Made by a program: the position numbers and the translations under genes. Positions 27,031 through 35,975 of a DNA stretch of 64,000 nt are shown one piece after another. Each line of letters starts with the position of its first letter. Within the stretch, counting starts at the first letter, position 1. Source of the stretch: SXXK01 sp046074645 (lineage in GTDB: Bacteria > Planctomycetota > Planctomycetia > Planctomycetales > Planctomycetaceae); assembly GCA_046074645.1 (NCBI GenBank), contig JBJTOP010000008.1, positions 1-64,000 of the forward strand, written 5' to 3'. The notes below the pieces were generated by a model. It had not been told where the DNA came from and ran no database searches. It saw only the letters and a program-made list of their open reading frames with translations.

Positions 27031-28461
27031 TCAGCCTGTCAGAATTTCGGTAATTGGACGACCGCCGAAGGAAATATCCATCGGCCGTCCGCTGCGATCC
27101 GGAAGTCGCAGTTCGGGGCTGATCCCCAGCCGATCAAGAACCGTCATGCAAAGATCGGCTGGCCGGACCGGATTCTCGGCCGGGTAAGCAGCCTGGGAAT
27201 CTGAGCTGCCATAGACGGTGCCACCACGAATTCCCGCTCCTGCCAGCATGGAGGAATAGCAGAACGTCCAGTGATCACGGCCGGCATTGGCGTTGATCTT
27301 CGGAGTCCGGCCCATTTCGCTGGTTACGAAGATCAGCGTTTCATCAAGGAGTCCCCGTTCCTCAAGGTCACCCAGCAGTGCCGAAAATGTCTGGTCAAAA
27401 CCCGGCAGCTTATTGCTCTTCAGAATCGAAAAATTGTTGTTGTGGGTGTCCCATGCGTCGTAGTCGATATTCACCGGCCCCCAGAAGAGGTCCCAGGTCA
27501 CATGCACGAATCGCACGCCGCGTTCCACAAGTCGACGCGCGATCAGCGTGCTGTTGCCGAACAGGGTATTGCCATATCGCTCCACCGTCCGCGGATCTTC
27601 ACCGCTCAAATCAAACGCAGTTCGCACTGGCGAAGATGTCAGGATATCAAATGCCTGCGACTGATAGCGGTTATAGGAATCCGGAGATTGAACCTGATCG
27701 TACAGCCGGCGCTGATCGTCGAATTGAGTCAGCAGCGATCGGCGACGGCTCAGCCTGTCGAGCGTCATACCTTCACTGAATTCTGTATGGGGCAGCTGCG
27801 GAGCTCCGAGCACCGCGGAAGGTGTACCTGGGAGCGGCTTTGCTCCTTCCGGAGCGTACGGCATGACTTCCGTGGTCAGCCCATCGTAGTTTCTGCCAAG
27901 ATATCCACCGTAAGGCCCTGCTCGTCGGAATGACTGGCCCCAGCCCAGCCAGCAGGGCATGAACACGTATCCCGGAACGTCTCCACGCCCCTGTCGCAGC
28001 CATTCACAGATCGAACCCATGCTTGGTGGATCACTGTCCCGCGGATGCTGATCAGGCATCTGCACGTCAAATCCCGAAAACCCTGGAAGGCAATTGTGAC
28101 AGCCAGCCTTGTGATTTACGGATCGCACAATTGCCAGCCTGTGAGCCCACTCTGCCATACGTGGCAAATGTTCGCAAATTTGTATTCCAGGGACATTCGT
28201 TGAGATCGGCCTGAACTCCCCGCGGACCTCCGATGGCGCGTCTGGTTTGAGATCCACCATATCCTGAGTTGCTGCACCGCCGAGCAGGTACAGAACAATC
28301 ACGTTTTTCGCCGGACCATCCCGGAGCAGTCCAGTCTCTTCCGCCTGCAGATACTGGGGCAGGCCGAAACCACCCAGTGCCGCCAGCGAACCTGCTCGCA
28401 AAGTCTCTCGGCGCGTCAAACCATCACAACAACGCCTTGAAGTTCCAAGTAATTGCAACAT
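27031..28461 (-). CDS. DUF1501 family protein, exported (1)
   Basis: The protein has 476 residues with a Tat-like N-terminus (LTRRETLRAGSLAALGGFGLP). The alkaline-phosphatase/sulfatase-like DUF1501 core shows 'VIVLYLLGGAATQDMVDLKPDAP', 'RFVHVTWDLFWG', 'DTHNNNFSILKSNKLPGFDQTFSALLGDLEERGLLDETLIFVTSEMGRTPKINANAGRDHW' and a C-terminal 'PDRSGRPMD'. The first signature usually reads GGPSQ; here it is GGAATQ, an unusual variant. DUF1501 proteins are abundant in planctomycetes, usually next to PSD1/DUF1549 genes, and the substrate is unknown. GGAA precedes the ATG. Confidence 0.9.
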   Translation of the reverse strand: MLQLLGTSRRCCDGLTRRETLRAGSLAALGGFGLPQYLQAEETGLLRDGPAKNVIVLYLLGGAATQDMVDLKPDAPSEVRGEFRPISTNVPGIQICEHLPRMAEWAHRLAIVRSVNHKAGCHNCLPGFSGFDVQMPDQHPRDSDPPSMGSICEWLRQGRGDVPGYVFMPCWLGWGQSFRRAGPYGGYLGRNYDGLTTEVMPYAPEGAKPLPGTPSAVLGAPQLPHTEFSEGMTLDRLSRRRSLLTQFDDQRRLYDQVQSPDSYNRYQSQAFDILTSSPVRTAFDLSGEDPRTVERYGNTLFGNSTLIARRLVERGVRFVHVTWDLFWGPVNIDYDAWDTHNNNFSILKSNKLPGFDQTFSALLGDLEERGLLDETLIFVTSEMGRTPKINANAGRDHWTFCYSSMLAGAGIRGGTVYGSSDSQAAYPAENPVRPADLCMTVLDRLGISPELRLPDRSGRPMDISFGGRPITEILTG

Positions 28462-28492
28462 GGGTTGATTCCAGCATGGGTGATGAATGAGG

Positions 28493-30184
28493 CTATTTCT
28501 GTGGATGTGATCTGAGCACCGATCTTCCGAGCTTTGTGATGCGGTACTTTTGACGACGATGCCGAGGCAATTCCGGCATTGTCATTTCCACAAGGCCGAT
28601 TGCCAACGCCGGTCTGAGATAATTTGCTCGCAGAGTCGGCCGATGTGTCAGTTTCAGCTTTCGCATGATCGTTGATGCACTGAGTGTTCTTGCGGAAAGG
28701 ACAAACAGCAGGCGCAGGACCTGATGGCTTACACCGACGGTTTTCTGTTTCTTTTTCTTGAAGATTTCCTGGTCAGTTTCCTGGTCGGTTTCCTGGTCGG
28801 TTACTTGGTCGGTTTCCTGGTCGGTTACTTGGTCGGTTACTTGGTCGGTTACTTGGTCGGTTACTTGGTCGGTTACGGGGGGGACTTCAGGAGTTGTGAA
28901 GCCCTTGTGGATAGGTAATATGGTGAGAAACCAGAGCCGAGCTTCATCCGTGTCAAACACAGGGGCGGGAGACCCGTTGGTTTTCATTGCTCGATAGATC
29001 TTGGGAATTCCCGTACACCGTCCTTCCGTCATCTTAAGTTCCTTAAGGAACTCTCCGATCCGTCTGTTTCGATATCGACGAGCAGTGATCGAACCTGACT
29101 TCAAATCGGCCGTGCGGATTGAAGAATCAGGACCTGGATAAGACAAAATTTCGATGGAGTCTGGATTGACTCGTATTTCCACGGGCTCGCGTTGGTCATA
29201 GCCACGATGATAAACGGCATTGACCACAGCTTCTTCGATGGCAGCGAGGGGGTAGTTGTAAAACCGGTTTGCTTTTGCACTGGAAGGGGACTTGACGATT
29301 TTCTCTACAATCACATTATTCTGAATGTACTGAAGAGCCGTACGAATTTGCAGATGCATGGGTCCCTTCAGAATCTTTTCGATGATCTGATCACCACCTG
29401 GCCCATCTGGAAAAATCACAATTTCCAACTGTGCTCCTCGAAGAAACTTTTCGGGTGCATAGCTGAAAAAGAGCAACCCAACATTTCTCGGTCTTACGTT
29501 TTCATCGGAACCATCAACAATATTCATCCTTCTTGCGAGATCCAGCAGTTGAATACCCTTTCGTTCACTATGCAGCCCACTGCCAACCTCCCTGAGATAG
29601 GCATTGATCAAGGAAAGCTGCAGATCATCAAGTGTCGCATTTTGGTTCATGCGATCATCGAACGGGACTGTCGCGGTGAGGCTTAACAGTTCACGAAGAA
29701 CTTCTCCCTTTGCTTCAATTGTGTTTGAGTATCGCCGGATGAAATAATGTTGCGAGCGTATTCGGCTGGTCACTTCGCGAGGTGCGGTGTAGGGGCGATT
29801 CTGCCCGCCTGGAGCCCAGATAACGATCAGATTTCTGTCGGCAATGGATTCCACGCTGAGCAAAGGGTGATAGGTCGGCTGAATCAGATTACAAGACTGC
29901 AGGAGTTCGCGCTGGATTCGATCAATCTGGTTGTTGGGGATACCAACTGGCGGAAAAGCGGGCTGCCCATCTGCATCGCACTCCTGCCCAATGATAATGT
30001 ATCCGCCTCCGAGGTTCCCGAAGTCGTTTGCAAACGCGCAAATCGTGCGGATGATGGCATCCGGGTTCCAGCCTTTCTTATACTCGATTCTTTCTCCCTC
30101 GACCCTGCGATGATGAAGCAGGTCTTCGAGGTTGACTGGTAACAGGCTACCCGAATTTCGATATCCAGCCGAAGCCTTGCTCAT
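28493..30184 (-). CDS. AlbA_2 / HATPase_c_4 (Schlafen-like, RecG-related) ATP-binding protein
   Basis: The protein has about 563 residues from the ATG at 30184, with an AGAAGGA site upstream. The N-terminal AlbA_2 domain (about 15-150) has 'IEYKKGWNPDAIIRTICAFANDFGNLGGGYIIIG'. The HATPase_c_4-like region (about 310-400) has 'AAIEEAVVNAVYHRGYDQREPVEIRVNPDSIEILSYPGP'. A linker of nine TDQ-based repeats and a C-terminal winged helix ('KKKKQKTVGVSHQVLRLLFVLSARTLSASTIMRKLKL') follow. Such proteins are thought to be transcriptional or defence-linked regulators. The gene sits between DUF1501 genes, 10 bp after one, and looks like an acquired insert. Confidence 0.87.
   Translation of the reverse strand: MSKASAGYRNSGSLLPVNLEDLLHHRRVEGERIEYKKGWNPDAIIRTICAFANDFGNLGGGYIIIGQECDADGQPAFPPVGIPNNQIDRIQRELLQSCNLIQPTYHPLLSVESIADRNLIVIWAPGGQNRPYTAPREVTSRIRSQHYFIRRYSNTIEAKGEVLRELLSLTATVPFDDRMNQNATLDDLQLSLINAYLREVGSGLHSERKGIQLLDLARRMNIVDGSDENVRPRNVGLLFFSYAPEKFLRGAQLEIVIFPDGPGGDQIIEKILKGPMHLQIRTALQYIQNNVIVEKIVKSPSSAKANRFYNYPLAAIEEAVVNAVYHRGYDQREPVEIRVNPDSIEILSYPGPDSSIRTADLKSGSITARRYRNRRIGEFLKELKMTEGRCTGIPKIYRAMKTNGSPAPVFDTDEARLWFLTILPIHKGFTTPEVPPVTDQVTDQVTDQVTDQVTDQETDQVTDQETDQETDQEIFKKKKQKTVGVSHQVLRLLFVLSARTLSASTIMRKLKLTHRPTLRANYLRPALAIGLVEMTMPELPRHRRQKYRITKLGRSVLRSHPQK
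28769..28876 (-). repeat. In-frame 12-bp repeats encoding VTDQ/ETDQ
   Basis: Nine tandem 12-nt units (typified on the + strand by TTGGTCGGTTAC) encode VTDQ x5, ETDQ, VTDQ, ETDQ, ETDQ between the ATPase-like core and the winged helix. Repeated TDQ linkers are known in this protein family. Nearly identical DNA copies point to recent slippage. Confidence 0.92.
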
Positions 30185-30203
30185 CTGTGCCAATCCTTCT
30201 CAA

Positions 30204-31643
30204 TCAGCCAATGATACCCGTCAGTGGCTGGCCACCGTGGGTGATTGAAAACGGGCGTCCGGCGCGGTCGGGCAGCATGGTATGAGCATCGATTCCAAGC
30301 TGGTGGTAAATCGTGGCAACGATATCGGCTGGAGACACAGGGTTTGATGCGGGGTATGCGGCTGTGGAATCAGTGGAACCGTAGACGACTCCGGGCCTGA
30401 CGCCACCACCAAACAGCAGGCAGAAGCCGCACTGTGGCCAGTGGTCTCGACCGGCCTTCGCATTGATCTTTGGTGATCGTCCCATCTCGCCCATCACATA
30501 AATCAGGGTGGAATCGAGCAGCCCGCGTTCGTCCAGGTCTTCCACAAGTGCAGGGAGAATTCGATCGAGGACTGGGAGATTGTGTTCGCGCAGCATCGCG
30601 AAGTTGTTTTCGTGCATGTCGTAGGTGAAGGAACCGTGTGGCAGAAAATTCTCGGCGTGTACACTGATGAAGGGTACTCCGGATTCCACAAGTCTGCGAG
30701 CGACCAGCATGCAATTTGCAAAGAGCGATGGGCCGTAGCGCTGTCGCAGTGCTTCCGGCTCCTGTGACAGATCAAAGGCATCACGAACGCGGCCTGAGGT
30801 GAGAATTCGAAAGGCCTGATCCTGAAAATGATCAAAGCGTTCAATCGCGGCTGTTTCCGCGAGTCGGGAAAACTTTGAATCGAACTGCCGCAGGACAACC
30901 CGACGGCGATCGAGTCGATCCGGAGTCATGTCTGGAAGTCCGTCGGCACCAGGCAATCGTGGCTCTCCCAAAGCAACCGCGGTTCCGTAGAACGGCCGAT
31001 CAGGTTTTCGATCGAAGGTGGGAGCGCAGAGACTGAACATAGGGTCAAACTGACTCCCGAGCATTCCTCCGTAGGGTCCGGGGCGACGAATTCCCGGGTA
31101 CATGCTGCTCTCACCCCATCCGGGATAGCATGGCAGACAAACAGCCCCTGGCAGGTCGTGTGGGCCCATTCCAAGGTATTGGCAGACAGCCCCGATATCC
31201 GGCGGATCATTCGGATCGGGGCTTAAGGCTGACGCGTTGCCGAGACTCCAGCCGGTCATGATATTCAGGGGGTTATGTGAGTTGTATCCATGAGTCACGG
31301 TGCGAATCAGGGCTGCTTTATGCATCAACCTTGCCAGGTTTGGGAGGTGTTCGCAGATTTGCAGTCCCGGCAGTGAAGTCTGGACAGGCTGAAATTCACC
31401 GCGAATTTCGAGCGGTGCGTGGGGCTTCATGTCAAACATGTCCAGCTGACTGGGGCCCCCCAGCAGATTGAAAAGGATCACTGACTTTGCTGGGCCAGCC
31501 GGCTTGTCGGGATTCACAGCCCTCGCCTGCAGCAGTCGTGGCAGCGTCAGCCCGCTGAACAGGGAGAGTCCACCGGCGTGCAGCAGCGCACGGCGCGGCA
31601 GTGATCCACAAGACAGGAGTTGTGTAAACAGGTTCAGCGGCAT
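30204..31643 (-). CDS. DUF1501 family protein, exported (2)
   Basis: The protein has about 479 residues from the ATG at 31643 (AGGTG 6-10 nt upstream); the open frame extends to 31781. The N-terminus is signal-like (LPRRALLHAGGLSLFSGLTLP). DUF1501 signatures are 'VILFNLLGGPSQLDMFDMKPHAP', 'GLQICEHLPNLARLMHKAALIRTVTH', 'LDERGLLDSTLIYVMGEMGRSPKINAKAGRDHWPQCGF' and a C-terminal 'LPDRAGRPFS'. The GGPSQ signature is intact. The stop lies 14 bp after the neighbouring gene's stop region on the same strand, so the cluster is tightly packed and probably co-transcribed. Confidence 0.92.
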   Translation of the reverse strand: MPLNLFTQLLSCGSLPRRALLHAGGLSLFSGLTLPRLLQARAVNPDKPAGPAKSVILFNLLGGPSQLDMFDMKPHAPLEIRGEFQPVQTSLPGLQICEHLPNLARLMHKAALIRTVTHGYNSHNPLNIMTGWSLGNASALSPDPNDPPDIGAVCQYLGMGPHDLPGAVCLPCYPGWGESSMYPGIRRPGPYGGMLGSQFDPMFSLCAPTFDRKPDRPFYGTAVALGEPRLPGADGLPDMTPDRLDRRRVVLRQFDSKFSRLAETAAIERFDHFQDQAFRILTSGRVRDAFDLSQEPEALRQRYGPSLFANCMLVARRLVESGVPFISVHAENFLPHGSFTYDMHENNFAMLREHNLPVLDRILPALVEDLDERGLLDSTLIYVMGEMGRSPKINAKAGRDHWPQCGFCLLFGGGVRPGVVYGSTDSTAAYPASNPVSPADIVATIYHQLGIDAHTMLPDRAGRPFSITHGGQPLTGIIG

Positions 31644-31656
31644 AGGGCACCTGGAG

Positions 31657-32931
31657 TCATGGTGGCGTGAGCAGATCGGGGAGAGGTGCGCAGGGGTAGG
31701 CGACTGGCTTATAGGCGATCTGCAGTTCCGGGGTTTCGAGCATTCTTCCGCCAGCGTGTCGGGAACGCAGAGCTCGATCAAGGATCCCTCCAGTGAGCAG
31801 AGTCCGCTCTACCGGCCACTGTGGGCGGCCCCGATGCACCATAGTTTCGATGGCCTTGAGCAGCCAGGCGAAATGCGGGTAACTCGGGTCCGGGCGCTCT
31901 TCAAACGCGGTTGCCAGAGTTGGTTGTCCCTTAAGTCGCACGGCGACTCCGCTGAGCCCTGCGGTGGGCAGCATGAACAGTGAGCCTCGGAAGCCATCGA
32001 CATACTCAAACTGAAACAATGTCGCGCCCTGATCCTCACGAATATTGCTCTTCGAATGGGGCACGGCAGCGTAGACAGTGTCCATTACCTCAGCGTCCAC
32101 CCAGCCATCCTCAACCGTTTTCCAGACTGCAGGGCCTTCGATGCAGCGAACACGGCGAACACCCTGCTCAGCACCGCGCCTTCGTTCAACAATCGTCTGG
32201 AAGCACTCCAGCGCATGAAACCCATAAACGTCGAGCCCACTGTAGCCAATGCCCACGGCAGCCTCTATGTCGCTGTCGAGCGGGAGTTCAAGTGGTTTGG
32301 TGCGATATGATACGGGCAGGGACGAACCAGCCATGAACGGCACCCGCAGCTGCAGAGCTCTGTCATACATCCATTTCGCGTCGTCCCAGACTGTGCTGAT
32401 GTGCTTATCGTTGAAGACCGGAACTACCTTGTCGTATTTGCGAAACGTATCCGTGATCTCCTCGAAAAAGCGTTTCCGGGGATACAGCTGCTGTTCGAAC
32501 TCATTGATCGGATAACTGCCGTGTTCGCCGATGCTGAGTACACCGTCAACGGGAATGCTGTTGCCGCCAACTGTCAGTGCCTGTTCGATGGTGCGGAACT
32601 GGGGAATGTTGTGTTTCCTGAGCAGCTCAAGGCCGAATTCGCTGCCCTGTGGCTGATCGATGCAGATGGATTCGAGCTTCAGGGCCGGGCCGGGACCACC
32701 ATCATGTTTCCAGCCTTCAAGGATCTTGGTGAGGAGCACGTCGGCGTGGGAACCGCGGAAGTAGACAGTGATCACGGCAGCGACAGATTTGGGCTTTACC
32801 GGGATCTGAGCGGATGCGGGTGAAGAGGTTATGGCTGCAAGGGGCAGCAGTCCGGCGCCTGCGGCCAGTTGCAGAGTTCTTCGGCGTGACAGCCGGTCAG
32901 TTTCGGGAAGACTTGTCTGAAATGGACTCAT
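31657..32931 (-). CDS. Exported hypothetical protein next to DUF1501 genes
   Basis: The protein has about 424 residues from the ATG at 32931. A Tat-like signal (LSRRRTLQLAAGAGLLPLAAITSSPASAQ) ends at a plausible AxA site. The body begins 'PVKPKSVAAVITVYFRGSHADVLLTKILEGW'. It includes 'FEYVDGFRGSLFMLPTAGLSGVAVRLKG' and 'SYPHFAWLLKAIETMVHRGRPQWPVERTLLTGGILDRAL', which loosely recalls the end of Gfo/Idh-type oxidoreductases. I see no GxGxxG motif, so an oxidoreductase function is doubtful. Planctomycete-type protein of unknown role, probably in one transcript with the flanking DUF1501 genes. Confidence 0.75.
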   Translation of the reverse strand: MSPFQTSLPETDRLSRRRTLQLAAGAGLLPLAAITSSPASAQIPVKPKSVAAVITVYFRGSHADVLLTKILEGWKHDGGPGPALKLESICIDQPQGSEFGLELLRKHNIPQFRTIEQALTVGGNSIPVDGVLSIGEHGSYPINEFEQQLYPRKRFFEEITDTFRKYDKVVPVFNDKHISTVWDDAKWMYDRALQLRVPFMAGSSLPVSYRTKPLELPLDSDIEAAVGIGYSGLDVYGFHALECFQTIVERRRGAEQGVRRVRCIEGPAVWKTVEDGWVDAEVMDTVYAAVPHSKSNIREDQGATLFQFEYVDGFRGSLFMLPTAGLSGVAVRLKGQPTLATAFEERPDPSYPHFAWLLKAIETMVHRGRPQWPVERTLLTGGILDRALRSRHAGGRMLETPELQIAYKPVAYPCAPLPDLLTPP

Positions 32932-32973
32932 ACAAACCACAACCTTGGATCTGAAGCCTGGGCTTTTCGGCCA

Positions 32974-34380
32974 CTACAACAATGCAGAGATGGGTTCTGC
33001 TTCGACAGCCCTGAGCGGCCTGCCGGCAGGATCGGGAAACATCGCCTCATAACCGACTCCCAGCAAATGCAGAATGGTGGCGGTGAGCTGCGGCGGGGTG
33101 GTGCGGTCCGTGTCGGGCCAGGCACCTGTACGGTCACTGCTTCCGTATGCGAGGCCAGTCTGAATACCAGCTCCAGCGAGCACGAAGCTGAAGACGTTGC
33201 CCCAGTGATCGCGGCCGCCACTGCCGTTGAATTTGGCCGTTCGGCCCATTTCGCCAATAGCCACGACGAGCGTCTCATCGAGCAGTCCACGGGTCTCAAG
33301 GTCTTCAATCAGTGCGGTGAAACCCTGATCGAACTGTGGGCAGAGCACATCTTTCATGCGGCGGTCATTATGAGCGTGCGTGTCCCAGAGCGGATTGGGT
33401 GCGCTGAGATCTCCGGGTTCTCGCGGCCAGTTGACAAATACCATTCGTACACCGGCTTCCACGAGTCTGCGGGCGAGGAGTACTGACTGAGCCCATTTGC
33501 CGCGGCCGTAGCGATCCCGCAACGATGCGGATTCACTTTCGAGGGCAAACGCACCACTGCCGGTGCCGGACTGCAGCATCGCCATGGCGTCCTGCTGAAG
33601 TTGTTCGTAGTCGCGGATTGGCTGGGAGGCGAGCGATTGACCGCGGCTGATGCCGCCAAGGAGTTGGTGGCGTCGCTGGATACGCGGCGGAGCGACGTCG
33701 TCAGGCAGAGACAGGCTGTCGATGCGAAAATCCGGCGAGGAGGGATCACAGCGGAGAATCTCCGGGTCCCAGCGACGACCGAGAAAGCCGGCATTCTGAC
33801 CAGGAAGGAATACGTTTGGGTTGGCGATGATGGGTTCCGGGAGCATCACGGATGTGAAAGGGCCGCGGTCGGCGGGTTTGAGTATTCGCAGGATGGCGCC
33901 GAGGGTCGGCCAGTCGGTCGGGGCCAGTGCCCGCATGTCGGGGCCGGCATACCTGCGGCCGGTATTCACCCAGTATCCGCCGGATTCGTGGTTGGGATCA
34001 TCGGTGGCGAACGCGCGAACGACTGCGAGCCGATCCGCGATTGTGGCGGTCCTTGGGAGCAGTTCGCAGAGGTGTAAACCCGGGACGGAGGTGGCGATGG
34101 GACTGAAGCTGCCGCGGATTTCGGCAGGTGCCTGAGGTTTGGGGTCGAAGGTTTCGTACTGAGAAGGGCCACCACTGAGATACAGCCAGATGATACTTTT
34201 CGCGCGGCCGAACGAGACAGGCATGGGATCCGGGACGACACCGCGGGCAGGGGAAGGCCTTTGCGGTGAAGCGGCGATGACGGAACCGCAGATCAGTTGT
34301 GAAATACTGCCAGATAACCAGGTATTGCCACCGCTTTGCAGCAATCTGCGACGAGAAAGGTGATGACACACACTGTCCAT
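32974..34380 (-). CDS. DUF1501 family protein, exported (3)
   Basis: The protein has 468 residues. 'HLSRRRLLQSGGNTWLSGSISQLICGSVIA' is a Tat-like leader. Signatures are 'SIIWLYLSGGPSQYETFDPKPQAPAEIRGSF', 'GLHLCELLPRTATIADRLAVVRAF', 'LETRGLLDETLVVAIGEMGRTAKFNGSGGRDHWGNVFSFVLAGAGI' and C-terminal 'FPDPAGRPL'. It is the first gene of a minus-strand run of DUF1501 (3), the exported hypothetical protein, DUF1501 (2), the AlbA_2 gene and DUF1501 (1). No DUF1549/DUF1553 partner lies in this run. Confidence 0.92.
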   Translation of the reverse strand: MDSVCHHLSRRRLLQSGGNTWLSGSISQLICGSVIAASPQRPSPARGVVPDPMPVSFGRAKSIIWLYLSGGPSQYETFDPKPQAPAEIRGSFSPIATSVPGLHLCELLPRTATIADRLAVVRAFATDDPNHESGGYWVNTGRRYAGPDMRALAPTDWPTLGAILRILKPADRGPFTSVMLPEPIIANPNVFLPGQNAGFLGRRWDPEILRCDPSSPDFRIDSLSLPDDVAPPRIQRRHQLLGGISRGQSLASQPIRDYEQLQQDAMAMLQSGTGSGAFALESESASLRDRYGRGKWAQSVLLARRLVEAGVRMVFVNWPREPGDLSAPNPLWDTHAHNDRRMKDVLCPQFDQGFTALIEDLETRGLLDETLVVAIGEMGRTAKFNGSGGRDHWGNVFSFVLAGAGIQTGLAYGSSDRTGAWPDTDRTTPPQLTATILHLLGVGYEAMFPDPAGRPLRAVEAEPISALL

Positions 34381-34840
34381 CGGGTAAGCCTGGAGTGGTG
34401 GGCTGGTGAAGGTGGGGGGTGATGTGTTTTCGTTCGCGGGCGCCTCAATGTACCATGAAGCTTAGTGGCTGAAACCCTTTTTTCTGGTGAATTCGGTTCG
34501 ATTTCAGGGCTTTTGCGATGAATTCGGACGCGTTTTTTCTCGGTTCTTTTGCTTTCCGGTCCACCAGCCAGATTGTCACTCAGCGAACGCAACTCACGGA
34601 TTGCTGGCATCCGCCAGTCATCGAGCTCAGCCAGCGCAGTACAGATCTCATCACTCTGGCCTCCCTGAAGGGGAATTGTCAATCGGCAGTCGTGTGCAGA
34701 TCGCTGCATTTTTCAGCTGAAAACGCAGTCTTTCGGACCTGTCACCGAATCATGGGATTGCTACAATTGGCGATTCGATCAGAAATCGCAGCAAGGCCCA
34801 GAGCTCTTCCACATCTGCCTTCCCGGAGCCCATCATGCTC
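34381..34840. other. Divergent intergenic region
   Basis: The 460 bp between the DUF1501 gene (-) and the quinone reductase (+) contain short open frames on both strands with no recognisable protein. Apart from the candidate promoter at 34739-34767, I see no other structure. Confidence 0.6.
34739..34767 (+). promoter_or_regulatory. Candidate promoter of the quinone reductase gene
   Basis: CTGTCA at 34739-34744, a 17-nt spacer and TACAAT at 34762-34767 lie 73 bp before the ATG at 34841. Four of six -35 bases and five of six -10 bases match the sigma70 consensus. Confidence 0.4.
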
Positions 34841-35842
34841 ATGAAAGCTGCCTGCCTGACTGCTACGGGTGGTCCGGAGGTTCTGCAGTACATCGACGTG
34901 CCCCGTCCGGTCCCCGGCCCCGGACAGGTGCTCGTCCGCACGGCCGCTGTGTCCGTCAATCCCATCGATACCTATATTCGTGCTGGCAATGTCCGGTTTG
35001 CTCTGCCTTCACCATGGATTGTTGGCTGCGATCTGGCAGGGACCGTGGAGGCTGTTGGTGACGGCTGTCAGCGTTTCAGGCCGGGGGATCGAGTCTGGGG
35101 CAGTAACCAGGGTTTGTTTGGTCGGCAGGGATCATTCGCGGAGTACTGTGCGGCTGACGAGCACTGGCTTTACGAACTTCCGGAGTCCGTTTCCTTCGAA
35201 ACTGCCGCCGCAGGTGCTCTTGTTGGCATCACTGCTCATCTTGGTCTCTTTCTCCATGGCGCACTCCGGGCGGGTGAAGTTGTGTTTGTTCCGGGAGGTA
35301 CAGGCGGCGTTGGTTCAGCGGTTGTCCAGCTGGCGAACGCGGCTGGAGCGACAGTCATCACGACTGCGGGCTCAGAAGATAAGGCAGACCAGTGCCGCAG
35401 GTTTGGTGCGGCGCACGTGATTCTGCATCGATCTGAAGATCTCGATCGCCGACTTGCTGAAATCACTGCCGTCACCGGCCCTGTTCAGCTTTGGTTCGAA
35501 ACGCTCCGCACCCCATCACTTGAACGCTGTATTCCGCTCATGGCGATGCGCGGCCGCATCATCCTGATGGCCGGGCGCGACGCCCGCCCCATCTTTCCCG
35601 TCGGCCCGTTCTACGTGAAGGATCTGCGGGCAATCGGTTTTGCAATGTTCAATGCGTCGCCAGAAGAACAGCATACAGCGGCGATGGACCTCAATTCACG
35701 CATGACGATCGGCACCTGGAAACCTCCAATTGGCGTGCGGATGAAACTCCGGGAAACTTCCGAAGCACATGCGCTGCAGGAGGCCAACACTCTGCGCGGA
35801 GCCGGGACGCTCAGTGGCAAAATTGTCCTGATGATTGACTGA
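34841..35842 (+). CDS. Zinc-independent quinone oxidoreductase (MDR superfamily)
   Basis: This 333-residue NADPH-dependent medium-chain reductase is of the quinone oxidoreductase (QOR) type. The N-terminal GroES-like part is 'GPEVLQYIDVPRPVPGPGQVLVRTAAVSVNPIDTYIRAG', and the Rossmann part carries 'VFVPGGTGGVGSAVVQLANAAGATVITTAGS'. The structural and catalytic zinc ligands of alcohol dehydrogenases are missing, as expected for QORs. It reduces quinones or enones, but the natural substrate is unknown. The ATG at 34841 matches the family start (MKAA); the frame opens at 34835. It is followed by a small membrane-protein gene. Confidence 0.92.
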   Translation: MKAACLTATGGPEVLQYIDVPRPVPGPGQVLVRTAAVSVNPIDTYIRAGNVRFALPSPWIVGCDLAGTVEAVGDGCQRFRPGDRVWGSNQGLFGRQGSFAEYCAADEHWLYELPESVSFETAAAGALVGITAHLGLFLHGALRAGEVVFVPGGTGGVGSAVVQLANAAGATVITTAGSEDKADQCRRFGAAHVILHRSEDLDRRLAEITAVTGPVQLWFETLRTPSLERCIPLMAMRGRIILMAGRDARPIFPVGPFYVKDLRAIGFAMFNASPEEQHTAAMDLNSRMTIGTWKPPIGVRMKLRETSEAHALQEANTLRGAGTLSGKIVLMID

Positions 35843-35975
35843 CAGCAGAGATCCGGAATTTCCATAATGGATTTTGGGTATTTCGGGCTGACCGGACGTC
35901 AATTCCGGGTAGAATTTTCGTCGCACCCGTCGCCCGTTGCATCCGTTCGCGGAGCCTGCCCACAGGAAGCTTCAA

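Noticed and set aside
34293..34709. Minus-strand frame in the intergenic region before the quinone reductase
   Set aside because: It overlaps the DUF1501 start, has Arg/Pro-rich content without motifs and no clear ribosome-binding site.
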